Shown here piece after piece: positions 13,601-24,270 of a stretch of DNA of 64,000 bases; positions within the stretch are counted from its first letter, which is position 1, and each line of letters begins with the position of its first letter. This DNA is from Scatophagus argus (Eukaryota > Chordata > Actinopteri > Scatophagidae): positions 3,423,715 through 3,487,714 of the forward strand of contig NC_058507.1 of the NCBI RefSeq assembly GCF_020382885.2, in the 5' to 3' direction. Below the pieces are notes generated by a model. The model had not been told where the DNA came from, did no database searches, and saw nothing but the letters and a program-made list of their open reading frames with translations. The position numbers and the translations under genes are program-made.

Positions 13601-15797
13601 TCATTTAATACTTTTAATTCTCAGCATACTGTCAAATGTCTCTCATCTAATCTGAGCACAAATGATGTATTCATTCATTCATTTAAATGAGTGTGAGCAC
13701 TAAGATAACATGGAAAACTAAATATGGTTTGATTGTGCTGTCAAAGTAAACGGAAGAACCAGAAATATTTCTAATAAATTTTAGGTTCTTGTCAAATTGC
13801 TCTGCTGTCGCTGTTCCCTCCAGGTTGTATTTGGAGCGTCAGAAGAACTACTTCCACATTCACTCCGTGGCGTGTACGGGCACCGAGGTCCACCTGGCAG
13901 CCTGCCCCCTGGAGTTCAGGAAGCCAAACGCGACATTCTCCTGCGAGGGCGGCACGGCGGCTGTGGTCAGCTGCATGCCGGGGCCCATGTTCATGCAGAA
14001 CACTGGCCTGAAAAAGAAACTTAAAGTTTCGGTAAAGTGGTCTTTAACTTAACGGCAGCTCAACAGGCCCTTTTTATATTTTGACTTAGTGGGTAAAGCA
14101 CAGTTTTTAAGAATGGCTCTGTTCTATTTAAGTGTGCCAGTAAGCTGTGACACTGGGTCAGTGATTTTGCACAGAAACAGAAGGAGATAAATGGAACTCA
14201 GCCATCATTTATTTTATTACTTACACGTTTGCTTTTGCTCTTGTGACATGTCAAAATGTGCTTTGTGATAAAGGCCTGTCGAAGGACAACCAAAAGTTTT
14301 TGCGTTTTGTGTGTGTCTGCTTGATCTTTAGAGCAACGTGAGGCTGAAGGGAGGCGCAAGGCTGGGCGAGGGCCGGGTGGAGGTGCTGAAAGACAACGAG
14401 TGGGGAACGGTGTGCGATGATCGCTGGAACCTGCAGTCAGCCAGCGTCGTCTGCAGGGAGCTCGGCTTCGGCAGCGCCAAGGAGGCTCTCACCGGAGCCC
14501 GCATGGGACAAGGTGATGAAAGTTGTGTCAGCTCGGAGAGAGTTTGGTCATTAAAATGATAAATTACAAGACAATAAGAGATTAAAGAGCATTACAAAGA
14601 CCAAATTTACATGCTGATCTGGATTTAAATTTTTGATATCTGAGTTCTCGTCTGAGAAATTTGTTAATAAGGTTTTTAATTTCTGTGGTTTAAGGCAGGA
14701 AGCTAACACTGATCCAGCACGCCTGATTGGTCGGCTGATTTGACAATCTAAGTGTACGTTTGGTGCATTTGGAATGGAGGAAAAGAATCAGAAAGTAAAA
14801 GTGAAGTGGAATAGCCATCCCCCCAGTAGGAGGCCAAAAAACTGTTACGCCCCCTGCAGAGGCAGCACTCATGTTCAAGGGTCTAAATGTTCATCCTGCA
14901 ATCAAGTTATCAGTTTAGCACATCTGTCAAAACACACACAGATCCCACTCACACAGCTTGCTTAGAAATATTTCTCGAAGTAAAATACAAAGTCTATGAG
15001 CCCTAATGAGATGTTATACACCTTAATACAAACAAAAAAGGGATGTTTTCATAAGTGTCCGGACTTCAGTCGTCAGTTGTCTATCTGCAGCCTGTCTTAT
15101 CTCTGAGGTCATCGCTTCACCCACAATCTGCCCTCAGCGAGTCCACATTCCCACATATTTCCCATTTAGAGCTTATTATAATCTCTGAAAGAATGCTGTG
15201 CATGAAGAAAGAAGGAACAAAACATGAAACATGAAAAAAGCACATCACTGTCTCACACACACACACAAAGTCATGTTTCCATCACTTTTTGGACATTACA
15301 TAGACTTACCGTACATTCATTTCCTGGAGACATACCATAACCGTAACCACCACTTGCCCAGCCATAACCACAACCCTAAACTTAAGACAAATCTTCTATC
15401 TTAAAAATGAATGATTTATGTTATGGGGACTTGTGTTCAGTTACCACATGGAAGGCGACTCCCCTCAGTGTGACTAAGTTAAACAGATTTCCTCCTCCTG
15501 TTGACCGGAAGCCAAATCCGACTCGAAATCCCTCAGCCCTGAAGCTGAATGAATTAGTGAAGGAAGTGTTGTGCCAGAGCTGTCCTGTCGCTCAGAATAA
15601 AAGCACCAGCTAAATGTTATAATATTTATGTAAGAGTGTGTGTGTGTGTGTGTGTGTTCCTCATTAGAGATTCTCCTGGACAACATGGAGTTGGGTGTAG
15701 TTTTGAGGTAAATTGTCCTGAGATTCCTCCAAAAGAAGAAACAAGCAGGCTTTTGAAAGGAACATATTCAGAAATGCAGGGTGGGGATGTCTACAGC

Positions 15798-15832
<35 letters not shown>

Positions 15833-17492
15833 ATTATGATTTCTACCACAGAGGAAGTCAGCGAAGGAGACTCTTCACAAAATCCCTTTGAGGCAGCAGC
15901 ATACCTGCTCTGTGCTCAGATGGATGTCAGACCGCTACCCGGCTGAATCGGTCCAAGAAACATTCCTCGGCGTCAGTGAAGTCGGAAAGGAGCGCCCCTG
16001 AAGGAATTCCTTTCACTCAGATTTCGTAATGCAGTCGCCTCATGCTGCTGTGACTCAAAGTGATGGAGTGAGTGGAGTTTAGATGGTGAATGTAAAGCAA
16101 CACGCACGCTCAGCAAACGGGCTTCAGGTTAAAAAGTGAGCTGCGCCTCAGCTTCTGTATCCATCCATCCATTTCTATACCGCTTATCCGTCAGGGTCGC
16201 GGGGGAGAGGCGGGGTTCATCCTGGACTGGTCGCCAGTCAATCGCAGGGCCAACACACAAAGACAAACAACCACACACTCTCACCTAGGTATTGTGGGAG
16301 AACATGCAAACTCCACACAGAAGGGCCCAGACCAGGATTCAAACCTGGGACCCTCTTGCTATGAGGCAACAGTGCTAACCACTGCACCACCGAGCCACCC
16401 CCAGCTTCTGTATGTGCCTTTGATATCGTCCCGTCTGCTGATTCACTGACTGTCTCGCTTCTTTTGTTTTGAGTCCCTGTGGTGTGACTCCACCTGCGTC
16501 CAGTTCGTCAAAGTGTTTATACCTTTTTTCCAGGGTTTCCAGGGCTTTAGTGCAACAGGAGGCAAAGTGTGATCAGTCAAGGCTACTGTGGCTCTTAATA
16601 ACTAATGACAAAGAAAAAAGTTGCTCAACAGAAAAAGGCTTCACTGTTGAGCTGAGCTGGATTGTTCTAATCTGATCTGAGAACAGCATTACAGGGATTC
16701 AAGCTCATTAACTGTTGCAGTGGTTGCATATAAAGACCCCGTGACCCATTAAAAATGAAAATGTGTAATTGCTGATATCCAGACGTGGTAGAAGTACTCA
16801 GATGTCCTCTCAAGTGAAAGTAGACATACCACAGTGTAGAAATACTTTGCTATAAGTCGAAATGTTACAAAATGTAGTAATAGTACCAAAGCATTAATGT
16901 GTACATCACTTTTATGTCTCAGCTGAGCTTCATGTACTGCTGAGTAGCTGGTGACTGCCCCTCACCGACCAATAAAGTCTGAACACATAATAATATATCA
17001 GAATTTATTAGTTTACATCATGTATTATTAGTCTCAGTCTACAACAAGCAACCTCAAAATTGTACTTAAGCACAGTATAAGGCGTATACAAGCGCAGCGG
17101 GAAGACAAAACTGCGGCTGGTATTAAATATAGACTGTCTGGCAACTGATCCTCACACTTTTAACTGATAATTCCTATCACATTATTCATAAAGGTCATGT
17201 AAAGTTCACCACCAGCTTGAACATTTAGGTGTCTCAAACTGCAATCCCCCTTCACAAGCCCAGCAGAAGAAACACTCACACAACACAACGAAGTCTAGAC
17301 TTCATTTCCATGGCAAAGTAAGGTTTGGTAAATGACTGCTTATACTTGGTTTTTCTGTCCTACTTAAGATCAAACCTAAGAAATGAGGCCCCTGGTTGGG
17401 CTTTAACCCATCACTTTGCCCTCATCGGGTTCTCAGGACACTCAGTTAAAGCAGAATTTAAAACTGCTCCACAAACCAGTCTTTAAAGCTGC

Positions 17493-17537
<45 letters not shown>

Positions 17538-20500
17538 GTCTGTCCAGGAATGGGTCCGATCTACATGAACGAGGTGAAGTGCCTCGGTCAGGAGAGGTCC
17601 ATCTGGAACTGCCCCTTTAAAAACATCACATCAGAGGACTGCCAGCACATGGAGGACGCCGGCGTCCGCTGCAACATACCCTACATGGGCTTCGAGAACT
17701 CGGTCAGAGCTGAACCTCCTTAAAAAAAAGTTTCATCTCCAGTCGTATTTTATTACTGTAAAGGCAGAACAGGAAATTATGTAGATTACTTGTGAACACT
17801 GGGCTGCATTGAATTTTTCTTTACTTTCTTCTGATTTGATTTATGTAGAATCGAAAAGAATCTGATGAATCTGTGCTTATTGTATTATCATTCATTTTGT
17901 TCTCTGCTGCTCTGGAGGTGAGATTGACATTTGCAGAAATCTCACATTTTCACTCTCAATTAATACCTCTTCACTGATGTCACAAAAATCCCTAACATCA
18001 ACGTCCAATTTGTCTTTTCCTGACTTTGAAGTTTCATGTTTCGATGGACTGAATTAGCTTGAAACCAGCTCAATTAATTTTAGGAAGAAAGTGTCAGAAA
18101 ACATTTTTGCAGAGACGTTTTGTGACAACAGTGACTTCCTTCTAACACAGAGGATGTCTGGAGTGTCTTCTCCCATATTCCTCCACGTTTCCTGTAGATG
18201 CACAAAGAGGCTGGACTAAGTGGGATAAAAACCAGTTTTCAGCTTGAGTCGCATACATGCAAACCACTAGTAAAGTAAATCCTACAATGTTAACCTTTTA
18301 AGATTTGAGACCACAAGTGTCAGAACTTCTAACAGATAAAATTTTTATCCAGTCCAGCCCTTGTGCATCTCTGCTCTTCTTTGTGGTCTATAACCCCTTC
18401 GGCCCCTCACAGATCCGACTCACCGGAGGACGGACCCGTTATGAGGGCCGTGTTGAGGTGTCGAGCTTGGACTCTAACGGGACGCAGAGCTGGGGTCTGA
18501 TCTGTGGCGAGACCTGGAGCACCAAGGAGGCCATGGTGGCCTGCAGGCAGCTGGGCTTGGGCTACGCTAACCAGGGCCTGCAAGTAGGTCATTAACAGCA
18601 CTCACAGAGTCCAACTTTCTGCAGCCGAGCGGAGCTGCTGTGGTCGCCTTTTAGTATGTTTGACATATGCAAATATAATGTACTGTCATCATTTTCTTAC
18701 AACAAATACAGTTAATTCTATGCATATATGTTCAAATATATTCAATATTTTGGTAGAGTCACATATTATCTAATATGTGCAGGCCGCTAATACTAGTTAG
18801 CACAAATATGTTCCTAAAACTATCTAAATATTTTTTGATATACTTGAACATGTATGCATGTGTTCATGTATGACAGTACATCATAAGTTCCATATGGAGT
18901 AGATGTTTCTGTTCCTACATGGAAAAAACGGTTCTGTTTTGGTCTTTTCTGTGTGGGTGGAAATAAACTCACACGAAGTTTCTAATCAAACTGAAAAGCC
19001 ACTCACCACTAAAGCCAAGTGGTGACCTCATCTTGAAACCATGCTGACATTCTCCACTCCGGCTGAAACCCTAACCAAACTGCTGCTTCAACAACACGCT
19101 CTCTCTCCACCGCCGGAGGACTGTGTGTGAGCAACGTTAGCCTCAGCGTTAGCCTCAGCCCAGACAGCTCAGAGACAGGACAGGAAGTGTGTCCCTTCAC
19201 TGACTCCCAGCAGGACATTTCTGCAGATCCGGATAGTGGGCGGCCGGAGCAGTTATGAGGGCCGGGTGGAGGTTCAGGTTGGGTCCAAGTGGGGCACAGT
19301 GTGCAGCTCAGGCTGGACCACAAAGGAAGCCATGGTGGTGTGCAGGCAGCTAGGGCTCGGCTACGCCATGCATGCCGTCAATGTAAGTAGGACCAGTAGC
19401 TTGAATGAACACATTTGCTCCACAGTGAGAACAGAATTAGTGTGTGGAGGATAAATCTCTGGAGATGAACAAAACACACACAAAGAAATGAAAACAAGCA
19501 ACCTGATGGAATCATTGAATCATGACATTAAATTAGAATTACAAAAGTAAATGTTAGGAACGGGAGCAGCTTGAAAAACAGTAAAACTGCTCCAAATTAC
19601 CTTGGTAGAAAAAATACTGACAAGAAGGAATACATTAATCAAAGAACCTATTCAGAGAGACTTAAGTTCAAACTTATCACAATGATGTCAGTCAGCATTT
19701 CAGAATTAGCTGCTGTTAATGTATTTTAAAGGTAAAAAAGTTCAGATGTGCAGAAAATGTGACACAAAGAATTCTGCTTCTTGTCAGAGCAGAAATTCAC
19801 ACAAAAACTCTGAAAATGAAGGTATTGTTGATGGTCCTTTAATTATGGACACATTTGTTTTGCATTTTGATATAAAAAGGTACAGCACCAAATAGCTCCT
19901 CTGCATCCCACAGTTTAATCATATTTCAAGTTAACACTTGGCTGCAAACTGTGTTGAGTTTCATTTTGAGTCACATTTTGGGTGTAAACGTGTATTTGGA
20001 CATCAGCAGTGAGTTGATGCTGTCAGTTCTCTTGTTCACTTACAGGACAAAACATACCACAGCTGCACACCAAGACTGAATTTGTTATTCTAGTGTGAAT
20101 AGTGAATGTTTGGGTGAAGTAGGAGTAAATCGGTTATAGTTATAGTATGCAATCAATGTTTTTATATTGATTACACACAACTTCTAAGCTGAAGCAACAT
20201 GATAGAAAATACTTAACTTAACTGGAACATAACTGAGAGTCCGTCCGCTACGTTATATGATTAATGAACCAATCAGCACAAGTTTTTTGGTCCTCCAGGG
20301 ATCATAAAGTCAACATCACGTAGTGTCCTGAGCGAGCAGGCAGAAATCTGTTTTTCAGAACATCGCACTGAAGTCTCCGCGGCTCCGTTTGTGAACGAGT
20401 GTTTCCCGTGTTTGTCTGTGTGCTATGGTCTGAACCCTGACTCTAAGGAAACCTGGTACTGGGACAGCAGCAACGTGACGGACATGGTGATGAGCGGCGT

Positions 20501-23456
20501 GAAGTGCACGGGCACCGAGATGTCTCTGAGTCAGTGCCAGCATCACAAAACTGTCAGCTGCCAGAAGTCGACGGCGAGGTTTGCGGCGGGAGTCATCTGC
20601 TCTGACAGTGAGTGACGGTGACATACGGAAATGTTTAAACAAACTGATCTGCAGAGACATATTTTATGGGGTCAACCTCGAAGGGGCTAAAGAAGATGTA
20701 GAATCCTGTAGTCATGGGTTCATAGAGGAAATTTCGCTCTTTAAATTTCTTCTCCTGAGCTTTCTGACATTTTTGTTGAAGTTTTCTCGTGGTTTGTCTT
20801 TTTGGAGGGGTTGCTCATTAGCTGTTGTGTCTGTGCAAAGCCAATGTTGGTCACTTGTAATCCTGCTAAAGTAATGTAACTATTTGAATTACTTCATCAA
20901 AGTAAAGTAACTTACGGCATTTGATTATTTTTCTAATAAATGTTTGAAACTGGCCCATAGACAGAACATAAATACACGGCCTACTGATGGGCACTGATAA
21001 TACACATCACTTAATTATGTCTTGAACACATAATATATCAGTCACATCAACCAATCAAATCTATGCCAGCGATGCACATTGATTTAGTTTAACATCTGAG
21101 CACATACTTTACAATTAATAGAGCCTGTCTAGACATCACCACCACCTTGTGTCCCAGTGACTTTTCTGATCCATAAATGTGAATAAAGATCCGAAGCAGT
21201 AAAACAAAGTTATATTCTATATAAGCTGAAAATAATTTATACAGATGTGAAGCTTCTGTAATCACATAATTTTTTCCTCCGTAACTAACTGACAGTTGAC
21301 GTGGCAGACACTTTCCTGTCCAGTTTAATCTGTCTTTCTTTTCGTTTTGTGGTCCTCTGGGGGCCTGGTTGCTGCAGGTGCACAGGAACAAAATGCTCAC
21401 TTGCTTGTGAAGTGATTCTGGTCTTCTGGTCTTGATTTTGTTATAAGGATCATAACTGCAGTCTAATCCTGCTACTGCCTCTGTGCCCAGCGTCCTCTGA
21501 CCTCGTCCTGAACGCCCCTCTGGTCCAGCAGACGGTTTACATCGAGGATCGCCCTCTGCACATGCTCTACTGCGCTGCCGAGGAGGACTGCCTGTCCAAA
21601 TCTGCAGCCAAGGCCAACTGGCCTTACGGACACCGACGCCTCCTCCGCTTCTCCTCCCAGATCCACAACATCGGACGGGCTGACTTCAAGCCAAAGGCTG
21701 GGCGCCACTCGTGGGTCTGGCACGCCTGTCATGGGTAACGTTGCTTTTTTTTTCTAATTAATGTAGTTTCTGGCGGACAGCTGAGATGAACTGTTTCCTC
21801 ATAACAGCAGAGAGGAGTTTGAGTGCACAGAGATAAGGGAGGACACTGCCATCGTCCGCACATGGAAAAATGATCAAAGATATGGAATAAAAAGTGCTCT
21901 AACTTACATTTTCTGCCATTAGCAACAACATTTTGTCTGTGTTATGCAGCCACTACCACAGCATGGATGTTTTCACCCACTATGACCTGCTGAATGCCAA
22001 CGGTACCAAAGTGGCAGAGGGACACAAAGCGAGTTTCTGCCTGGAGGACTCAGATTGTCAAGAGGGTGAGTGTGACGTCTGACGCGAAATCGGCCATAAT
22101 CTGTGCTCACGTTTGCTTCACGCTCATTGGACCGAATAGACTCGACACCCGTGGCTGGTCTCCTCAAGGGACGAGGCAGTGGAGAAAACCACGTGACGCA
22201 GATACAGGAAGTGACTCCTGTGTTGGTGACCATTGTAATTCACTATGAGCATGTTATTATGCATTTCCTCTGAATTCTGGAGTAGAAGTACACAGTGCCA
22301 TAAAAAGAAAACACGCAGGTATTGTACAAGTACCTCAGGTCTGTACTGCAAGAAAATACTGAAAAACACTGACTTCCATTCAACACACACTGAAGATCGC
22401 TGAACGCTTTCAGGTGTTTCTAAGCGATACGAGTGTGCCAACTTTGGCGACCAGGGCATCACCGTGGGCTGCTGGGATTTGTACCGTCACGACATCGACT
22501 GCCAGTGGATCGACATCACAGACGTCAAACCCGGGAACTACATTTTCCAGGTGAGCGTTGATGACATAACAGAGCAAATGTACTTATTAACAGTGTACAC
22601 TGAGACGGGCAAGTCCTCAGCTTCTACAGCAACCCCGTGGACAAATAGACACGATATCACGTCAGCATTCGTTCCTGGCCTCTCTTGTCTTATTCCTCCC
22701 GTCTTCCCGTCTCATTGTGTTTACAGTTTTTTGGATCACAGTACAATTTAGAGAGGAAGATATGAATGACGATGAATGATGAATGATTCTCCTGTCTGTG
22801 TGGAACCAAAATTAACACCATAGAGATCGCTAGAACACCACAGGAACCCTGTTTCCAGACCTGGAATTCAGATAGCACAGGAACTGAAGGATGCTGTCAG
22901 TCAAACCCATAAAAAGAATAAAATAATAAAAACACTGAAGTCATTTCTGCTGTGAAGCCTGACAGCAAAGCCCGAAAGCTCCTGCTGTACATCAATAAGC
23001 ATTTCAGTTCAGTTTCCCGATCCTGTCTGTTTCTGTTCTTTACTCACCCCTCTTCTGTACATCCTTCGTTCCTTTCCTCGCCTCCTTTCCTCATGTCTTA
23101 GTCCCTCCCACCTGAGATGTCACATCATAGAAACGTCACGTCATAGAATTGTTCCCTTTTCGTTTCTCCTGCTCTTCAGGTTGTGATCAATCCGAATCAG
23201 GAGGTGGCTGAGAGCGACTTCACCAACAACGCCATGAAGTGCAACTGCAAATATGACGGACATCGAATCTGGCTCCATAACTGCCACATTGGTAAAAACG
23301 CTAAAACTACGGCGTGTTAACATCAAGTTTGTCTCTCTGTTTGAATAAACTGCTTTATTGGTTGTGTTTTAAACCCCTACAGGTGATGCGTTCAGTGAGG
23401 AGGCAGAGCGGAGGTTTGAGAAATACCCCGGGCAGCTGAATAACCAGGTTTCTTAA
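5209..23456 (+). CDS. loxl3: Lysyl oxidase homolog 3 (loxl3), 14 coding exons
   Basis: This is a secreted copper amine oxidase that oxidises peptidyl lysine in collagen and elastin to start cross-linking. The exons are 5209-5554, 6305-6468, 8247-8464, 12499-12555, 13824-14031, 14332-14512, 17548-17702, 18413-18583 (or 19227-19382), 20448-20607, 21491-21734, 21950-22065, 22414-22550, 23180-23291 and 23383-23456. All joins are GT-AG and in frame, giving 780 aa. A signal peptide (about 1-24) is followed by an Ala-Thr-Pro-rich linker, SRCR1 (about 53-160), SRCR2 (178-310), SRCR3 (333-435), SRCR4 (444-552) and the LOX domain (556-760). The copper site HACHGHYH places ligand histidines at 634, 636 and 638. 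The quinone cofactor pair is Lys661 (GHKASFC) and Tyr697 (WDLYRHD). LOXL3 fits better than LOXL2 or LOXL4: [47 protein letters not shown] and the DAFSEEA...RFE.YPGQ C-terminus follow LOXL3. Whether this is loxl3a or loxl3b is unresolved. The start is the first ATG after the acceptor and precedes a good signal peptide. Confidence 0.93.
5850..6181. repeat. Old dispersed repeat in loxl3 intron
   Basis: It contains ctctagtgccacc, aatttggtacagacattcat and a tail with aaacattaacatgctgat. It shares these pieces with copies at about 44560-45115, 47925-48315 and 54815-55115. I recognise this as a common teleost intronic and intergenic repeat. The edges are approximate. Confidence 0.5.
6469..8246 (+). 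other. loxl3: loxl3 intron between coding exons 2 and 3
   Basis: 1,778 bp with no coding exon recognised and no clear repeat. The donor gtaagt at 6469 and the acceptor ttccggtgcag ending at 8246 are both good. Confidence 0.5.
10626..10652. repeat. (GT)n microsatellite
   Basis: About 13 uninterrupted GT dinucleotides inside a loxl3 intron. Confidence 0.9.
11844..12183. mobile_element. Tc1-like miniature inverted-repeat element (MITE)
   Basis: About 340 bp flanked by imperfect terminal inverted repeats of about 28 bp. The left end reads tacaccatgtagccagaggt and then atatggacacc. The right end, reverse-complemented, reads tacactgcatagccaaaagt and then atgtggacaaa. TA at the ends and the tatggaca core are typical of Tc1/mariner-type elements. 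The interior has no transposase, so this is a non-autonomous, decayed copy. Confidence 0.65.
12499..12555 (+). other. loxl3: loxl3 coding exon 4: 57-nt symmetric, lysine-rich exon
   Basis: It is flanked by the acceptor gtttaccttgcag and the donor gtaatc. Both ends are phase 2, so it can be included or skipped without changing frame (19 codons). It encodes [19 protein letters not shown], with seven Lys/Arg, between FYK and LYLERQ in SRCR2. As I recall human LOXL3 and LOXL2, neither has this insert at that point. It is probably a cassette exon. The donor is weaker than its neighbours, which fits optional use. Confidence 0.65.
12556..13823 (+). other. loxl3: loxl3 intron between coding exons 4 and 5
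   Basis: No coding exon was seen. The part at about 12710-12880 weakly resembles the GCTTAGC-core repeat family and carries a short GGA run. The rest is AT-rich unique-looking sequence. The acceptor is ctgttccctccag. Confidence 0.4.
15800..15830. repeat. (GT)n microsatellite
   Basis: About 15 GT units in a loxl3 intron. A shorter run lies at 15635-15657. Confidence 0.9.
16160..16397. mobile_element. Teleost interspersed element (SINE/LINE 3' tail type), internally deleted
   Basis: It starts with catccatccatttctatac and cgcttatccgtcagggtcgc. It continues with ggtcgccagtc.atcgcaggg and gagaacatgcaaactccaca, and ends in gtgctaaccactgcaccacc. This is the signature of a very abundant fish retroelement tail. 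The usual middle section between the ctcacctagg and gtgggagaacatg blocks is missing. The family name is not certain. Confidence 0.75.
17492..17545 (+). repeat. loxl3: (CTGT)n microsatellite forming the exon 7 polypyrimidine tract
   Basis: About 13 CTGT units, one interrupted by CTAT, end directly at the ccag acceptor (17544-17547) of loxl3 exon 7. Length changes here would change the pyrimidine tract used to define that exon. Confidence 0.85.
17703..18412 (+). other. loxl3: loxl3 intron before the SRCR4 exon pair
   Basis: 710 bp of AT-rich sequence without recognisable coding or repeat content. The acceptor aaccccttcggcccctcacag is strong. Confidence 0.45.
18413..18583 (+). other. loxl3: loxl3 exon 8A: SRCR4 N-terminal half, version A
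   Basis: 171 nt (57 codons), phase 0 at both ends, acceptor ctcacag and donor gtaggt. It encodes [16 protein letters not shown], then a longer loop with an N-glycosylation sequon (NGT), then WGLICGETW and [15 protein letters not shown]. It carries both cysteines expected in this half-domain. The loop length and GYANQGLQ end match what I know of vertebrate LOXL3, so this is probably the ancestral copy. Confidence 0.85.
18584..19226 (+). other. loxl3: Intron separating the tandem SRCR4 exons
   Basis: 643 bp, AT-rich, with many tatttg or atatgt motifs around 18655-18870. It is long enough that steric block between splice sites cannot by itself explain exclusive use of exons 8A and 8B. Confidence 0.5.
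19227..19382 (+). other. loxl3: loxl3 exon 8B: SRCR4 N-terminal half, version B
   Basis: 156 nt (52 codons), phase 0 at both ends, acceptor catttctgcag and donor gtaagt (a better consensus than exon 8A). It encodes [28 protein letters not shown] and [15 protein letters not shown]. It has no stop, and both SRCR cysteines are intact. It is five codons shorter than 8A, lacks the NGT sequon, and is alignable with 8A along its whole length. Either exon joins in frame to ETWYWD at 20448. Confidence 0.82.
19383..20447 (+). other. loxl3: loxl3 intron after the SRCR4 exon pair
   Basis: 1,065 bp with no further copy of the duplicated exon and no other coding exon recognised. Confidence 0.5.
20608..21490 (+). 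other. loxl3: loxl3 intron between SRCR4 and the LOX domain
   Basis: 883 bp with no coding content or named repeat recognised. The acceptor cctctgtgcccag ends at 21490. Confidence 0.5.
22551..23179 (+). other. loxl3: loxl3 intron between coding exons 12 and 13
   Basis: 629 bp with no coding exon recognised. The donor gtgagc is at 22551 and the acceptor tgctcttcag ends at 23179. Confidence 0.5.
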
Positions 23457-24184
23457 TCAGCAATAATTTTAAAAACAACATGAGAGTTAAAGTGGGGGTT
23501 TAATGAGTAAAAACGCACTTCACTAGCTCAAAAAGAAAGACAGAAACCCTCTCAAAGGATTCCCCCACGTTTCAGATTAGTTGGAGTCATGGAAGAAGAC
23601 GACCATATTTCTCCTCCAGTGAATGTGTTGTACATCTGAATTATTATACTTGAATATTCAAGTGCTTATGTTTTTTGTTTGTTTGTTTGTTTTTTTGGAG
23701 TTTCTTTTCTCGGTCTAATGTGAGATAATGCTATAATTTTTAATCACAAAAGAGGATTTTATCAAGTCGTAGAGTCTGTGTGCGACAAATGTGCAGCCTC
23801 CAACTGAATGTTCTTATTCCGAGTTATGAACGAGGTGCTATTTTTTATTTTTATTATGAATATTTTATAGATATATAATTTGTTTTACTTGGAGCAGGCT
23901 GGTTCAAAACTACCTGAGGTGTAAGCATTGGCTGCTACATATTTAAAGAGCAAAAACTGAGGCAGGGACAGGAACAAATGCAGCTGAAATTCCTACTGGC
24001 CTTGAATGCGACTTCGTACTGAGACCGATGAGACAGACCGTTCACTCTGGATTGGAGCCAGAGAAAAGAAGTTTTTTAACGTCACTTCCTGTTCAGTTTT
24101 ATGCCGTTTTCTGATCACAGAAACAGTTTAATTCAAATCATAACATGCCTGCCTCCACAGCTGCAGTGTTTTGTGGATCTACTT

Positions 24185-24270
24185 TCACGTGCAATTCCAA
24201 AAAAAGCTGGGATGCACTGAAAAACGTAAATGAAAACAGAGTGCAACCATTTGCAAACAAACTATTAAAA
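24185..24270. repeat. Teleost transposon-derived repeat fragment
   Basis: The run caattccaaaaaaagctggg followed by atgcactgaaaaacgtaaat, gaaaacagagtgcaa and catttgcaaac matches a pattern seen repeatedly in fish genomes. The class is uncertain. Confidence 0.45.

Larger units (their letters stand above)
14513..17547 (+). other. loxl3: loxl3 intron between coding exons 6 and 7
   Basis: About 3 kb with no coding exon. It contains TG microsatellites at 15635-15657 and 15800-15830, a SINE/LINE-tail repeat at 16160-16397, and a CTGT tetranucleotide microsatellite that runs straight into the exon 7 acceptor (17492-17547). Confidence 0.6.

Noticed and set aside
17492..17545. CRISPR-like or tandem gene array at the CTGT repeat
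   Set aside because: Simple 4-nt microsatellite without spacers, in a fish intron.
5209..23456. Assignment of the SRCR/LOX gene to loxl2 or loxl4
   Set aside because: Catalytic-domain and C-terminal words ([38 protein letters not shown]) fit LOXL3. LOXL2 and LOXL4, as I recall them, differ at these places. No alignment was run.
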